64,000 nt of DNA from Acidobacterium sp. (GCA_003166955.1 PMUI01000107.1:1-64000); one strand, 5' to 3'. Shown: positions 43,375-52,762, counted from the stretch's first letter. Notes: generated from the letters alone by a model not told the origin. Translations and numbers: made by a program.

Positions 43375-44509
43375 ATGAAACCTGCAATATTACCGACTTT
43401 CGCATTGCGACTGCGTCCGGCCGGCGAACTGCTGAATTCTGTTGCCAGGCCGTTTTATCCGGACACGCTGACGGGATGGGTCTTGCTCGGGGTGCTCGGG
43501 CTGGCTTTCCTGGGCGCGTGCATCCTGGCCTGGAGGCTAATCAGGATCCGCCTGCGCGGCCCGGCGGAGTCGTTTCCCGGCGAACTGGAGACGCTGCGCT
43601 CCGTGATGGAAAGCGTGCCCGACCTGATCTATGTCAAGGATCTGCAGAGCCGCTTCCTGTACGCCAATCAGGGGACAGCGGATGTGATGGGGGCCGTCTC
43701 GGGCGGAGAGCTGCGGGGCAAGTCCGATTTCGACTACTATCCCACCGAGATGGCCGCAGGCTTTTACCAGGACGAGCAGAAAGTCATCCAGTCCGGCGCG
43801 GCCCTGGTAAGCCAGGACGAGCACATCCGGGAAGTTGACGGGCGGATTCGCTGGCTGCTGACCACGAAGGTGCCGTTTCGCGATGCCAGTGGCGAGACGG
43901 TGGGAATTATCGGCATTGGGCGGAATATCACGACGCTGAAGGAAACCGAGGCAGAACTGAAGCGGGCCCGGCAGAACCTGCATTTCAAGGCCACCCACGA
44001 CTCGCTGACGTCGCTGCTGAATCGGGAAGCGATTCCTGGACATGCTGGAGCGCGAGATCGCCCGTAGCTCCCGCGAGCACGCGCCCACGGCGGTTCTGCT
44101 GGCGGATCTGGACCATTTCAAGAACGTCAACGACCGATTCGGACATCCGATCGGCGACGAGGTGCTGCGCGAGACGGCGAGGCGCTTCCTGCGGGCGGTG
44201 CGCACCTACGATCTGGTAGGACGGCTGGGCGGAGAGGAATTCCTGGTGATCCTGGGAGGTTGCGGCGCACAGGAGGCGATGGCGCGCGCCGACCAGTTAA
44301 GGTGCAGCATTGGCGATTTGCCCATGTCCACGGCGTGCGGACCGATTTCGCTCACCATCAGCATCGGCGTGCTTCCGGCGCGGGAGTGGGAGTATCCGCG
44401 GCGGGAAGACGTGCTGCGCGAGGTGGATGTAGCGCTCTACGCAGCCAAAGCGGAGGGACGCAACCGATGCAAGCTGGCGGTGCCTCCGGAGGACGCTTCG
44501 GGGAGCTAG
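43375..44509 (+). pseudogene. PAS-GGDEF diguanylate cyclase gene split by a frameshift
   Basis: The first frame (43375-44067) encodes a membrane helix (about residues 33-55), a PAS domain (about 75-200) and the start of a GGDEF domain (ATHDSLTSLLNREAI). The second frame (from about 44037) continues with LDMLEREIARS..., DLDHFKNVNDRFGHPIGDEVL and the active-site GGEEF, ending at 44509. Removing one C at 44035-44036 (ATTCCTGG to ATTCTGG) rejoins the domain exactly. The RTYD inhibitory-site motif five residues before GGEEF is kept. The intact protein would make cyclic di-GMP. It is either a recent pseudogene or a sequence error, as everything else in the domain is conserved. Confidence 0.82.
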
Positions 44510-44536
44510 CTCCGGTGTCTGGACGGCAAGGCCGGC

Positions 44537-44905
44537 CTACTTCCTCAGATAGGCATCTGTGCCAGCGATCCAGTCGGCGCGGGGCGGAGTGAAGACGTCG
44601 AGGTCCAGGGTGTCCTCCAGGACCTCGGCTTTATGCGGCATGTTGGACGGGATGACCAGAACCTGGCCCGCACCCACGACGATGATGCGGCCATCGCCCA
44701 TGGTGAATCGCAGCGCTCCCTCGAGCACATAGGTGATCTGCTCGTTTTCATGACTGTGCTCGGGCACGATTGCGCCTTTCCTCAACACGAGACGCGCCAG
44801 CATCGCCCGTTCGCCGTAGACAAACTGGCGGTCGATGAGTGGGTTCAGGTGGTCGACGGGAATGGTGTCGAAGCCGGTGTATTGAAGTTCTTTCAGGTCT
44901 GCCAA
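44537..44905 (-). CDS. Small cupin-domain protein
   Basis: The 122-residue single cupin has metal-ligand candidates in PEHSHENEQ (two His, one Glu) and NMPHKAEV (His), with LEGALRFTMGDG between. Single cupins range from isomerases to dioxygenases and sensors, so no reaction is assigned. It is divergent from an SDR gene with a palindrome between them. Confidence 0.85.
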   Translation of the reverse strand: MADLKELQYTGFDTIPVDHLNPLIDRQFVYGERAMLARLVLRKGAIVPEHSHENEQITYVLEGALRFTMGDGRIIVVGAGQVLVIPSNMPHKAEVLEDTLDLDVFTPPRADWIAGTDAYLRK

Positions 44906-44929
44906 GCGATTTCTCCGGGGATGGATGGA

Positions 44930-44945
44930 TTGCAGTGCATTGCAA
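44930..44945. promoter_or_regulatory. Palindrome between divergent cupin and SDR genes
   Basis: TTGCA-GTGCAT-TGCAA is a 16-base inverted repeat with a single mismatched pair. It lies 24 bases upstream of the SDR start and 25 bases upstream of the cupin start, a good place for a shared operator. Confidence 0.5.
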
Positions 44946-44968
44946 TTGTCTCGACTATCATAGGGCGC

Positions 44969-45757
44969 ATGGACACGGGACTGAAAGGCAGACTCGCCAT
45001 AGTGGCGGGTTCAAGCTCTGGAATCGGCAAAGCAACGGCGCTGGCTCTTGCCGCTGAGGGCGCCAATCTCGCACTGTGTGCGCGCCGCCAGGCGGAGTTG
45101 GATCAGGTTGCGGCGGAGGCCAGGAGCCGCTTTGGGGTTGAGACTTTCACGCAGGGGTTCGATGTGGGCGATCCGGCGGCGGTTTTTGCTTTTGTTACGT
45201 CGGCGCAGGCGAAGTTCGGGCGGGTCGACGTCTGCGTGCCGAATGCAGGCGGGCCTCCGGCCAAACCGTTCCTGGATACGACGCTGGAGGATTGGGAGCG
45301 CACCTGGCACCTGAATCTGCGCAGCGCCATCGTCTTTTCGCAGGCGGTGCTGCCGCACATGCAGAAGCAGCACTGGGGGCGCATCATTACGCTGACGTCG
45401 TACACGGTGAAGCAGCCGGTGCCGGAGCTGGTTCTCTCGAACACGATCCGCGCCGGGGTGATGGGCCTCGTGCGTTCGCTGGCTGGGCAGTTCGGGCGGG
45501 ACGGCATCACGGTCAACAATGTTGGGCCGGGATTCACGTCGACCGATCGCTCGCGCAACCTGCTGGAGACCCGCGCGAAGAACCGCAATGTTTCTTACGA
45601 GCAGGTTCTGGGCGATCTGGAGCGCGAGATTCCTATCGGCCGCATGGCGACACCGGAGGAAGTTGCGGCGACGATCGTGTGGCTGGCTTCTGAATCCGCA
45701 GCCAGCATTACGGGGCAGACGATTCTGGTGGATGGGGGAAGCTACAAGGGGCTGTAG
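44969..45757 (+). CDS. Short-chain dehydrogenase/reductase-like protein lacking the YxxxK pair
   Basis: The 262-residue Rossmann protein keeps the NAD(P)-binding GSSSGIGKA and the PNAGG motif. Where a catalytic Tyr-x3-Lys is expected (after TLTSYTVKQPVPE) it reads LVLSNTIRAG, with neither residue. The C-terminus ITGQTILVDGGSYKG is typical of SDRs. It may bind nucleotide without classical catalysis or use other residues. Start 44969 matches the usual N-terminus. Confidence 0.85.
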   Translation: MDTGLKGRLAIVAGSSSGIGKATALALAAEGANLALCARRQAELDQVAAEARSRFGVETFTQGFDVGDPAAVFAFVTSAQAKFGRVDVCVPNAGGPPAKPFLDTTLEDWERTWHLNLRSAIVFSQAVLPHMQKQHWGRIITLTSYTVKQPVPELVLSNTIRAGVMGLVRSLAGQFGRDGITVNNVGPGFTSTDRSRNLLETRAKNRNVSYEQVLGDLEREIPIGRMATPEEVAATIVWLASESAASITGQTILVDGGSYKGL

Positions 45758-45782
45758 CTGCAACGCGGTCTCGGTACGATAG

Positions 45783-45813
45783 TAACGATTGACGTTAGTA
45801 ACGAATGTCGTTA
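45783..45813. promoter_or_regulatory. Paired inverted repeats, probable HigA operators
   Basis: Two inverted repeats sit 16 bases apart: TAACG-ATTGA-CGTTA (45783-45797) and TAACGA-ATG-TCGTTA (45799-45813). They lie just upstream of the higB start at 45824, where the antitoxin would autorepress. Confidence 0.7.
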
Positions 45814-45823
45814 GCATATCCGC

Positions 45824-46105
45824 ATGATTGCCGGTTTCCGGGATCCGGATGCTGAACTGCTTTGGCTCACCGGCAAGAGCCGGAGGATACCCGCGGGTCT
45901 CCGGAAGGCAGCTTTCAGGAAACTTGCCGTGCTGAATGCTGCGCTGGAACCGGCCAATCTTCGCGTCTCTCCCGGCAACCGGCTGGAGAAGCTCAGCGGA
46001 GATCGGTCAGGTCAGTACTCGATCCGCATTAACAACCAGTTCCGCATTTGTTTCCGATGGCACGACGGAAACGCATATGACGTAGAGATCGTGGATTATC
46101 ACTGA
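45824..46105 (+). CDS. higB: HigB/RelE-family mRNA interferase toxin
   Basis: The 93-residue protein has the HigB layout: MIAGFRDPDAELLW start, LNAALEPANLRVSPGNRLEKLSGDRSGQYSIRINNQFRICF and VEIVDYH end. HigB cleaves mRNA at the ribosome. As in typical higBA modules the toxin gene comes first and the antitoxin follows after 12 bases. Confidence 0.93.
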   Translation: MIAGFRDPDAELLWLTGKSRRIPAGLRKAAFRKLAVLNAALEPANLRVSPGNRLEKLSGDRSGQYSIRINNQFRICFRWHDGNAYDVEIVDYH

Positions 46106-46117
46106 GGTTTGTCCTTT

Positions 46118-46405
46118 ATGCCGAAGGTATTTGCAATGCACCCAGGAGAGATTCTCCGCGAAGAATTCATGAAGCCCGCGGGGCTGACGGCCTATCGGTT
46201 GGCGAAGGATCTTTGCGTTCCACTGCCACGGATTCACGACGTTGTCCGAGGCAACCGAGGGATAACAGCTGACACAGCGATCCGGCTGGGGATTTATTTC
46301 GGCCTGCCCGCACAGTTTTGGCTTAATTTGCAGAACGATTACGATCTGCGCCTGGCGGCTCGCAAGAGCATCCACAACAAGGTCAGGCCGCGACAAGCGG
46401 CCTGA
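46118..46405 (+). CDS. higA: HigA-family antitoxin
   Basis: The 95-residue protein has the HigA helix-turn-helix domain: HPGEILREEFMKPAGLTAYRLAKDLCVP, VVRGNRGITADTAIRLGIYFG, FWLNLQNDYDLRLA. It neutralises HigB and represses the operon. ATG at 46118 has GAGG upstream; an upstream TTG is less likely. Confidence 0.92.
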   Translation: MPKVFAMHPGEILREEFMKPAGLTAYRLAKDLCVPLPRIHDVVRGNRGITADTAIRLGIYFGLPAQFWLNLQNDYDLRLAARKSIHNKVRPRQAA

Positions 46406-46425
46406 CGGTCGGGATAATCGCTCTG

Positions 46426-48465
46426 CTACTCCGAGTCCGGCCGTTTGTACGGAGCCTGGATCCAGTGGCGGGCTTCGTTCATCGCGCCTGCGGTGTTGTC
46501 GTTGGTCTGCAGCGCCTGGCGGTACTCGGAAATGGCGCGGTCGCGCTGGCCGGTCAGGTCGAAGATTTTGCCGACGGCGATGTGGCTCCAGACTTCGGTC
46601 CACCTGGGGTCGTTGTCGCCGTTCAGCGCGTCACGGTAGGCATTTACGGCGGCCTGGTAGTTGCGCATGCTGAACAGCAGTTCGCCGATGCGGTAGCTGG
46701 CCAGCGAACTTTGTGGGTTGGCCTTCAGCGCCTTCTGATATTCCGCCAGGGCGCCTCCGGTATCGCCCTGCGCTGCGAGCTGCTGGCCACGCAGGATGGC
46801 CACGCGCACCTCAAGATCGGGGGTGTTCTTCAGCACCCATCCCTGGGGGTCGATGACAACGCGGCGCGGGCGGCCAAAGGTATCGATGACATACTGCGAA
46901 TCGGTACCAACAACGTCGACACGCTTATCGACAGTCTTGCCCTCCGTGTCCACGCGCAGATCGACGGGCATGTTGAAGAGGTCCATGTCACCCTGGATCT
47001 CGCCAATCGTACGGAAACCTTTGTTGTTGCCCAGCCGGTAGACAGCGTATTTGTCGGTGAACTCGGGCGCGCCAGTACCGTCGAGCCATTCGCTGAAGAA
47101 GGGGGTTAGCTGCTGCTGCGACTGCTCCTCGGCGCCGCGCTCAAATTCCCCGGTGCGAATGCCCTTGTCCTTGTACTGGGTCAGGGTCGCGCGCAGAATT
47201 TTTTCGAAGCTGTCGTCGCCGACCTCCCAGCGCAGCATGTGAAAGATCAGCGCGCCCTTGTCGAGGGTCATGGACTGGAACTGCGGCGAATAGGCCAGAG
47301 CAACATCGCCGGCACCGCCCAGGGACCCGGTGCTCGAAAGCGGGATGGTGTCGTAGGCGAGGGCGCTGGCGGCGATGTCGGGCAGAGCGGTCTCAAGCGC
47401 GGAGTGGCCGGCGTCGTCTTCGAGATACATGAGCTCGCCGTAGCGCGCCATGCCGTTGATGATCCAGGCGTCGCTGAGCGTTGCCGGGCTTACCTGGCTG
47501 CCCCACCACTGGTGGGCGATGGTATTGGCCAGCAGCCGGAAGTCGTTTTTGCCGCCGATGCGTGCGCCGGCGACGGCAGCGATCTCAGGAGCCCAGGCGA
47601 CCGGGACGGTGTCGTCGGGCAGCTCCACCACGTTCAGCTCATGCGACTCGGGAAAGCCGAAGGTGCTGGTGAAGTAGGCGAATTCGCGCAGGGTGGTCGC
47701 AGCGTAATCCGCAGCAGCGGCCTTGTGCGCGGCCGTGGTGTAGACATGGATATTCGGAGCGCCTCCCGAGACCGGAGGATCAAACTTACCCGCGATGATG
47801 GTGCCGGGAAAACCGGGCTTGTCCCATTTGAAGTCCCATAGCTGAGTCCCGCCCGCCGATTCCTTCGGCTTGCCGGAGCTGCCGCTGCCGATGACGCGAT
47901 ACCCGGCGGGGGCTTTGACGTGAATCTCGGCAGTGAAGCGGTCAGTGAGATAGCCGGTCATCGGAAACCAGCGGCCTGCATAGAAGAGGTAGCTGATGGG
48001 CTCGCCGACGTAGGCGAGCTTGAGGCCCTCGACAGGTCCTCCGGCGTCAGTTTCCAGCTTGCCGGAATAGTGGAAGGTCCAGGTGATCGATTGCCCCTTG
48101 GCGAGCGGCGTGGAGGGGGTCACGATCAGCGTCGCGCCCGATCCGCGCGCACCATTCAGATTTGCCCCCTTGGCGTCGGTCACTTTATCCACGAGCAGCG
48201 CGCCGTGCAGGTCGAAGATCGCAGTAGGCAGGTCCGCCAGCGGAGTGAAGGTCACCTGTGCGGTGGCGTCGAGCGCGTGATCGGCGGGCCGGAGATCCAC
48301 GTTGATGTTGTAGGCGGTGATGTTCAGCGTCGGCTTCGGCGCGGTGTTCTGCGCCGCAGATGGAAGCGCAGGCAGCAATACAGCGGTGATGATCGCGGCG
48401 CAGCATGCGGCAACGCGCGAGAGGACATACCGCTGCGGCGCGTGGTCAAGGGGGCGATTCTTCAT
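46426..48465 (-). CDS. M1-peptidase-like exported protein with degenerate active site and TPR tail
   Basis: The 679-residue precursor has a signal peptide (about residues 15-38, ending SAAQN), an N-terminal beta-saddle domain, an M1-like central domain and a C-terminal TPR-like region (about 570-670). At the gluzincin motif, where M1 enzymes have HExxHQW and WLNEGFA, it reads NTIAHQWWG and WIINGMA. Two of three zinc ligands and the general-base Glu are thus missing. It is probably non-peptidolytic and may serve in binding or assembly at the periplasm. It is coupled to lpxB (ATGA overlap). Confidence 0.85.
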   Translation of the reverse strand: MKNRPLDHAPQRYVLSRVAACCAAIITAVLLPALPSAAQNTAPKPTLNITAYNINVDLRPADHALDATAQVTFTPLADLPTAIFDLHGALLVDKVTDAKGANLNGARGSGATLIVTPSTPLAKGQSITWTFHYSGKLETDAGGPVEGLKLAYVGEPISYLFYAGRWFPMTGYLTDRFTAEIHVKAPAGYRVIGSGSSGKPKESAGGTQLWDFKWDKPGFPGTIIAGKFDPPVSGGAPNIHVYTTAAHKAAAADYAATTLREFAYFTSTFGFPESHELNVVELPDDTVPVAWAPEIAAVAGARIGGKNDFRLLANTIAHQWWGSQVSPATLSDAWIINGMARYGELMYLEDDAGHSALETALPDIAASALAYDTIPLSSTGSLGGAGDVALAYSPQFQSMTLDKGALIFHMLRWEVGDDSFEKILRATLTQYKDKGIRTGEFERGAEEQSQQQLTPFFSEWLDGTGAPEFTDKYAVYRLGNNKGFRTIGEIQGDMDLFNMPVDLRVDTEGKTVDKRVDVVGTDSQYVIDTFGRPRRVVIDPQGWVLKNTPDLEVRVAILRGQQLAAQGDTGGALAEYQKALKANPQSSLASYRIGELLFSMRNYQAAVNAYRDALNGDNDPRWTEVWSHIAVGKIFDLTGQRDRAISEYRQALQTNDNTAGAMNEARHWIQAPYKRPDSE

Positions 48466-49652
48466 GGAACCTGGCTCAGTCTTTCTTCCGGCGTTGATTG
48501 TCTCAGCATCTCGCATGCGATTTGGGCGACGCGGCCCACGGCACTCTGTTCGCTGCGCAGCATTTCTCCCACGCGCCGCAGATTCGCCTGCATCCGGACC
48601 CGCGCCTCTTCGTTGTCGAGCAGCGGTCTGAGCAGTGAGACTACCTCCGGGGCGGTAAAGTCACCCTGAATCAGTTCGGGTACGATGCGTTTTCCGGCAA
48701 TCAGGTTCACCATGGCCACGTGCGGCACGTCCACCACCCTTTTCGCCACCGCATAGCTGAGCGGTGAAATCCGGTATACCACGATAAACGGATTGCCGAT
48801 GAGCGCCGCTTCCACAGTGGCGGTACCGCTGGCCACGATACTGGCCCGGGCGTGATAGAGGACGGCGCGAGCGTCCTCGACGAGGACGATGTGTGGGGGA
48901 GTGGACTCGGCGGCCAGCAGCTCCGCCAGGAGCGCCCGGATGTGGTCGCGCTGGGGGCCGGTGAGCGTGGACGCAAGCGGCAGCAGAAACTCTGCGTTCT
49001 GGCCCAGCATGGCGCCCGCACGCACCATATCAGGCAGGTTGAGCCGGATTTCGTTGCCGCGGCTCCCGGGCAGCAGCCCAATCCAGGTCCTGGACGGATC
49101 GAGGCCGGCCTGGCGAGCGAATTCGTCGCGGGTGATCGCGGGCGGCTCCCGCTCGGCCAGGGGGTGCCCCACGAACTCTGCATCGACGCCGTGGTCGTGG
49201 TAGAAGCGCTCCTCGAAGGGAAAGATGGTCAGCATGCGATCCACGTATCGCTGCACGCTGCGGATGCGGTATTTCTTCCAGGCCCACAACTGCGGACTGA
49301 CGAAGTAGATCACGGGCACACCCTGCCGCTTCAGGCGCCGGGCCAGGGAGAGATTCACGTCGGGGAAGTCGATGAGTATGGCGATGTCGGGTTTTTCCGC
49401 GGCGACTGAGGCGCGCAGGCGGCGATATTCGCGGTAGATGCGGGGCATGTGGCGCACCACTTCGGTGATGCCCATAACGGCGACGTCTTCGGAGCGCACG
49501 ATGGGCCGAAAGCCAAGCGCCTCCATGCGCCGGCCGCCGAGGCCGAAGAAGTCGGCCTGCGGCGCAAGCTGCTGCAGCGCGGCGATAAGCTCGGCGCCGT
49601 AGTATTCGCCGCTGGCTTCTCCCGCGGAGAGAAAAATCTTAGGGCCGCCCAA
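48462..49652 (-). CDS. lpxB: Lipid-A-disaccharide synthase
   Basis: The 396-residue GT19 enzyme has the N-terminal LSAGEASGEYYGA, FGLGG, SEDVAVMG, DFPDVN and YFVSPQLWAWK motifs, and GSRGNEI in the nucleotide domain. It joins UDP-diacylglucosamine and lipid X in lipid A synthesis, confirming an LPS-type outer membrane. The start is TTG at 49652, one base after the ABC exporter stop, with a poor ribosome site, so it relies on coupling. Confidence 0.95.
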   Translation of the reverse strand: MGGPKIFLSAGEASGEYYGAELIAALQQLAPQADFFGLGGRRMEALGFRPIVRSEDVAVMGITEVVRHMPRIYREYRRLRASVAAEKPDIAILIDFPDVNLSLARRLKRQGVPVIYFVSPQLWAWKKYRIRSVQRYVDRMLTIFPFEERFYHDHGVDAEFVGHPLAEREPPAITRDEFARQAGLDPSRTWIGLLPGSRGNEIRLNLPDMVRAGAMLGQNAEFLLPLASTLTGPQRDHIRALLAELLAAESTPPHIVLVEDARAVLYHARASIVASGTATVEAALIGNPFIVVYRISPLSYAVAKRVVDVPHVAMVNLIAGKRIVPELIQGDFTAPEVVSLLRPLLDNEEARVRMQANLRRVGEMLRSEQSAVGRVAQIACEMLRQSTPEERLSQVP

Positions 49653-49653
49653 T

Positions 49654-51714
49654 TTAGTCAGTTCCCACTGCCAGCGAGGGAGTGAGGCCGCCCGCCGGCT
49701 CGACCAGCTCCTGGTCTTTGTACTGGAGTTGGTAGAGCTTCCAGTAGATGCCCCGGAGCACCAGCAGTTCCTGATGCGAGCCCATCTCGCGCCGCTGACC
49801 GCGATGCATCACCAGGATCGTGTCGGCGCGCTGGACCGTCGAGAGCCGGTGCGCGATGACGACCGAGGTGCGACCCTCCACCATCCGTTCCAAAGCAGCG
49901 CGGACCAGAAACTCCGTATCCGTATCGACGCTCGAGGTCGCCTCGTCGAGGATGAGGATGGCGGGCCGGTGGGCCAGGGCCCGGGCAAAGTTGATGAGCT
50001 GCTTTTGCCCGGTCGAGAGTCCAGCGCCGCGCTCGCGCAGGGGCTCCTTATAGCCGCCGGGGAGCGATTGGATAAAGTCGTCGACATTGACCTGCTCCGC
50101 GGCCAGCCGCATGTCCTTCTCGTCGATGCTCTCGGTGCCCAGCCGGATATTGTCGCCCACGGTGCCGCTGAACAGAAACGGATCCTGCAGCACCACGCCA
50201 AACCGTTGCCGCAGCCGTGTCAGGTCCTGCTCTCGGACATCGACTCCATCGACCAGAACCTGGCCGTGCTGCACGTCGTAGAAGCGCATCATCAGGCTGG
50301 TGATGGTGGTCTTCCCTGCCCCGGTGTGTCCCACGATGGCGGCGGTCTGGTTGGGCTCGACGGTGAACGATACGCCGCGCATGACCCATTCGATGCCGGT
50401 CATCGCCTGCAGCTCCGCTGCGCTGGCGGCGGCGATACGTGTTTTGGTCGCGGCATCGAGGCGCTGATACGTGAACCAGACGTCGCGCAGTTCGATGCGT
50501 CCGGAAGCGTCGCCCTGCTTCGGATTCGGGGGCGAGACGATTTCCGGGGCCGTATCGAGCAGCTTGAAGACGCGCTCGCTGGCCGCCATGGCCGCCTGCA
50601 GGATGTTGTACTTTTCGCTGAGGTCCTGGATGGGCCGGAAGAACCGCTGTGCGTACTGCATGAAGCCCACCAGCGTGCCAAGAAGAACTGTGCCGCGCAA
50701 CACCGCGCCGCCGCCGATCCAGATGATAAGGGCGATGGCGATGGAGCTCAGCAACTCGACCGCGGGGTAGTAGAGGGCGTAGCACAGGATGTTGTCCTTG
50801 AAGGCCTCCATGTGGATGCGGTTGATGGCGGAGAAGTCACGGAAGGCGCGTTGCTGGCGATTGAAGAGCTGCACCAGCGACATGCCGGAGACGTATTCCT
50901 GGGTGTAAGCGTTGATGCGGGCGATGGCCGCGCGGATGCGGCGGTAGGAGTCGCGAACATATTTGCGGAAGATGCGCGTGACCAGGAGGATCAGCGGCAG
51001 AACGGAGAAGGCCATCAGGGCCAGCCACCACTTCATGCGCAACATGACGAACACGATCGCCGCGAGCACGAAGACGTCCTCGAAAATCGCGAAGACGCCG
51101 GAGGTGAACATCTCATTGATGGCATCGACGTCGGTCGTGAGCCGCGTGACCAGGCGGCCGACGGGGTTGCGGTCGAAGAAGCCGATATGCATTTGCTGCA
51201 TGTGCCGGAAGATCTGGCTGCGCATATCGAACATGACCTTCTGGCCGGTCCACTGCATCAGCCAGGTCTGGAGCGCTTCGAGGGCATAGCTGAACACCAG
51301 CGCAGCCAGCCAGACCTCGGCCAGTTCGGAGACGCCCTTCCAGGCGCCGCCGGCCGCCCAGGGGATGAGCCAGTGCGCGAGCCAGGGATGGGCCGCGGCG
51401 CCGCGCAGGGCATCGGCTGCGGCGGCCTGGGAGGTCTTGTCCGCGGCAGGCTTGAGATACAGATCGACGGCGACCGTGGTCAGGTAGGGCCCGAGGACAT
51501 CGGCACCGGCCTTCAGCAGGATCGCAAAGATGGAGGCGATACAAGTCCATTTGTAGGGATAGAGGTAGGTGATGAGCCGCCGCATGAGACGGCTGTCGTA
51601 GGCTTTGCCAACGACGTCGTCGTCCTGCTGCGAACCGGATTTGGGCGCCGGTTTCGGTTCGGGATGCGCGCCCTGGGCGGCGTCCTTTTGTGGCTGCGGC
51701 TCTGAGCTGGGCAT
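49654..51714 (-). CDS. ABC exporter, MsbA/LmrA-like
   Basis: The 686-residue half-transporter has an extended N-terminus, a six-helix membrane domain (about residues 45-375) with a large insert after the first helix, and an ATPase with Walker A GHTGAGKTT, the ABC signature as LSTGQKQ and Walker B ILILDEATSS. It is the first gene of a unit with lpxB, so lipid A or lipid export (MsbA-like role) is plausible but not proven; multidrug exporters look alike. Confidence 0.88.
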   Translation of the reverse strand: MPSSEPQPQKDAAQGAHPEPKPAPKSGSQQDDDVVGKAYDSRLMRRLITYLYPYKWTCIASIFAILLKAGADVLGPYLTTVAVDLYLKPAADKTSQAAAADALRGAAAHPWLAHWLIPWAAGGAWKGVSELAEVWLAALVFSYALEALQTWLMQWTGQKVMFDMRSQIFRHMQQMHIGFFDRNPVGRLVTRLTTDVDAINEMFTSGVFAIFEDVFVLAAIVFVMLRMKWWLALMAFSVLPLILLVTRIFRKYVRDSYRRIRAAIARINAYTQEYVSGMSLVQLFNRQQRAFRDFSAINRIHMEAFKDNILCYALYYPAVELLSSIAIALIIWIGGGAVLRGTVLLGTLVGFMQYAQRFFRPIQDLSEKYNILQAAMAASERVFKLLDTAPEIVSPPNPKQGDASGRIELRDVWFTYQRLDAATKTRIAAASAAELQAMTGIEWVMRGVSFTVEPNQTAAIVGHTGAGKTTITSLMMRFYDVQHGQVLVDGVDVREQDLTRLRQRFGVVLQDPFLFSGTVGDNIRLGTESIDEKDMRLAAEQVNVDDFIQSLPGGYKEPLRERGAGLSTGQKQLINFARALAHRPAILILDEATSSVDTDTEFLVRAALERMVEGRTSVVIAHRLSTVQRADTILVMHRGQRREMGSHQELLVLRGIYWKLYQLQYKDQELVEPAGGLTPSLAVGTD

Positions 51715-51914
51715 GGATGGCTCTTCTTCATCTTACCGGGAATGAGTGCGCAGCTGAGGGCCGCGTCCGGAGGGATGAATGCTCCTCCCCCTCACCCGCC
51801 GAACGCAACCCGGCTCTGGGCGAACGGCCACCACCTCCTTCTCTGCTTGACATCTTTCGCTCCAGCAAGCAAACTTCGCCTACGGGAAAAAAGTCCCCCC
51901 AAAGATCGCGATTC

Positions 51915-52373
51915 ATGAGCGAGGAAGGGCATTTGACAGGACAGCCGGAAAAGCGCGTGACCTATACTCTGGATTCCTCGCTGGACAGCGTGAACAAAGT
52001 CGAGCAGACCGCCGAACAGATGGCGCGCAAGGCGGGTGTGGACGACGATGAGATCTTCCGCATCTCCATGGCGGTGCGGGAAGCGGCGGTCAACGCGGTG
52101 CTGCACGGCAACGCGTACGATCCGGAAAAGCGCATGACAGCATCGTTTGAGAACACGGGCTCGTCGCTGGTGATCCGGATTACGGATGAGGGTAAGGGCC
52201 TGGACCCGTCCACCCTGCCCGATCCCCTGGCGCCGGAAAATCTGCTGCGCGGTTCGGGCCGCGGCATCTTCCTCATACGGTCGTTTATGGATGAGGTACA
52301 CTTCAAACAACTGCATCCCGGAACCGAGCTGACGCTGATCAAGCATCTCGGAACCGCTCCAACCGGCGCCTAA
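51915..52373 (+). CDS. RsbW-like anti-sigma factor/serine kinase (GHKL)
   Basis: The 152-residue protein has an HATPase domain with the N-box [19 protein letters not shown] and GSGRGIFLI. RsbW/SpoIIAB-type kinases bind a sigma factor and phosphorylate a STAS antagonist. A STAS protein gene follows after 38 bases, matching such a partner-switching pair. No sigma factor or phosphatase gene lies in the window. Confidence 0.88.
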   Translation: MSEEGHLTGQPEKRVTYTLDSSLDSVNKVEQTAEQMARKAGVDDDEIFRISMAVREAAVNAVLHGNAYDPEKRMTASFENTGSSLVIRITDEGKGLDPSTLPDPLAPENLLRGSGRGIFLIRSFMDEVHFKQLHPGTELTLIKHLGTAPTGA

Positions 52374-52411
52374 CTCTCCCGCACTACAAGTTTTCCAAGG
52401 AGGAATTTCTC

Positions 52412-52762
52412 GTGAGCATGAAAATCAGCACTCGTCAGGTAGACGGGATAACGATTCTCGATCTCGGCGGCCGGATCACCCTCGGCGAGGGCAGCGTGCA
52501 GTTGCGTGATTCGGTCCGTGACCTGCTCGCCAAGGGCCAGAAGAAGATTCTGCTGAACCTGGGCGAGGTGAATTACATCGACAGCTCGGGCATCGGCGAG
52601 CTGGTGAGCGCCTACACCACGGTCCGCAATCAGGGCGGCGAACTGAAGCTGCTGAATCTGACGCGCAAGGTACATGACCTGCTGCAGATCACCAAGCTCT
52701 ACACCGTCTTCGACATCAAGGACGACGAGGCCAGCGCCATCGCGTCGTACGCGCACGCCTAA
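52412..52762 (+). CDS. STAS-domain anti-sigma factor antagonist (RsbV-like)
   Basis: The 116-residue STAS protein has [11 protein letters not shown], where the second Ser is the usual phosphorylation site. It should be phosphorylated by the kinase encoded just upstream. It starts with GTG at 52412, with AGGAGG 7-8 bases before. Confidence 0.92.
   Translation: MSMKISTRQVDGITILDLGGRITLGEGSVQLRDSVRDLLAKGQKKILLNLGEVNYIDSSGIGELVSAYTTVRNQGGELKLLNLTRKVHDLLQITKLYTVFDIKDDEASAIASYAHA

Noticed and set aside
49729-51705. A 658-residue plus-strand frame over the ABC exporter.
   Set aside because: Antisense shadow; the exporter has all ABC motifs.
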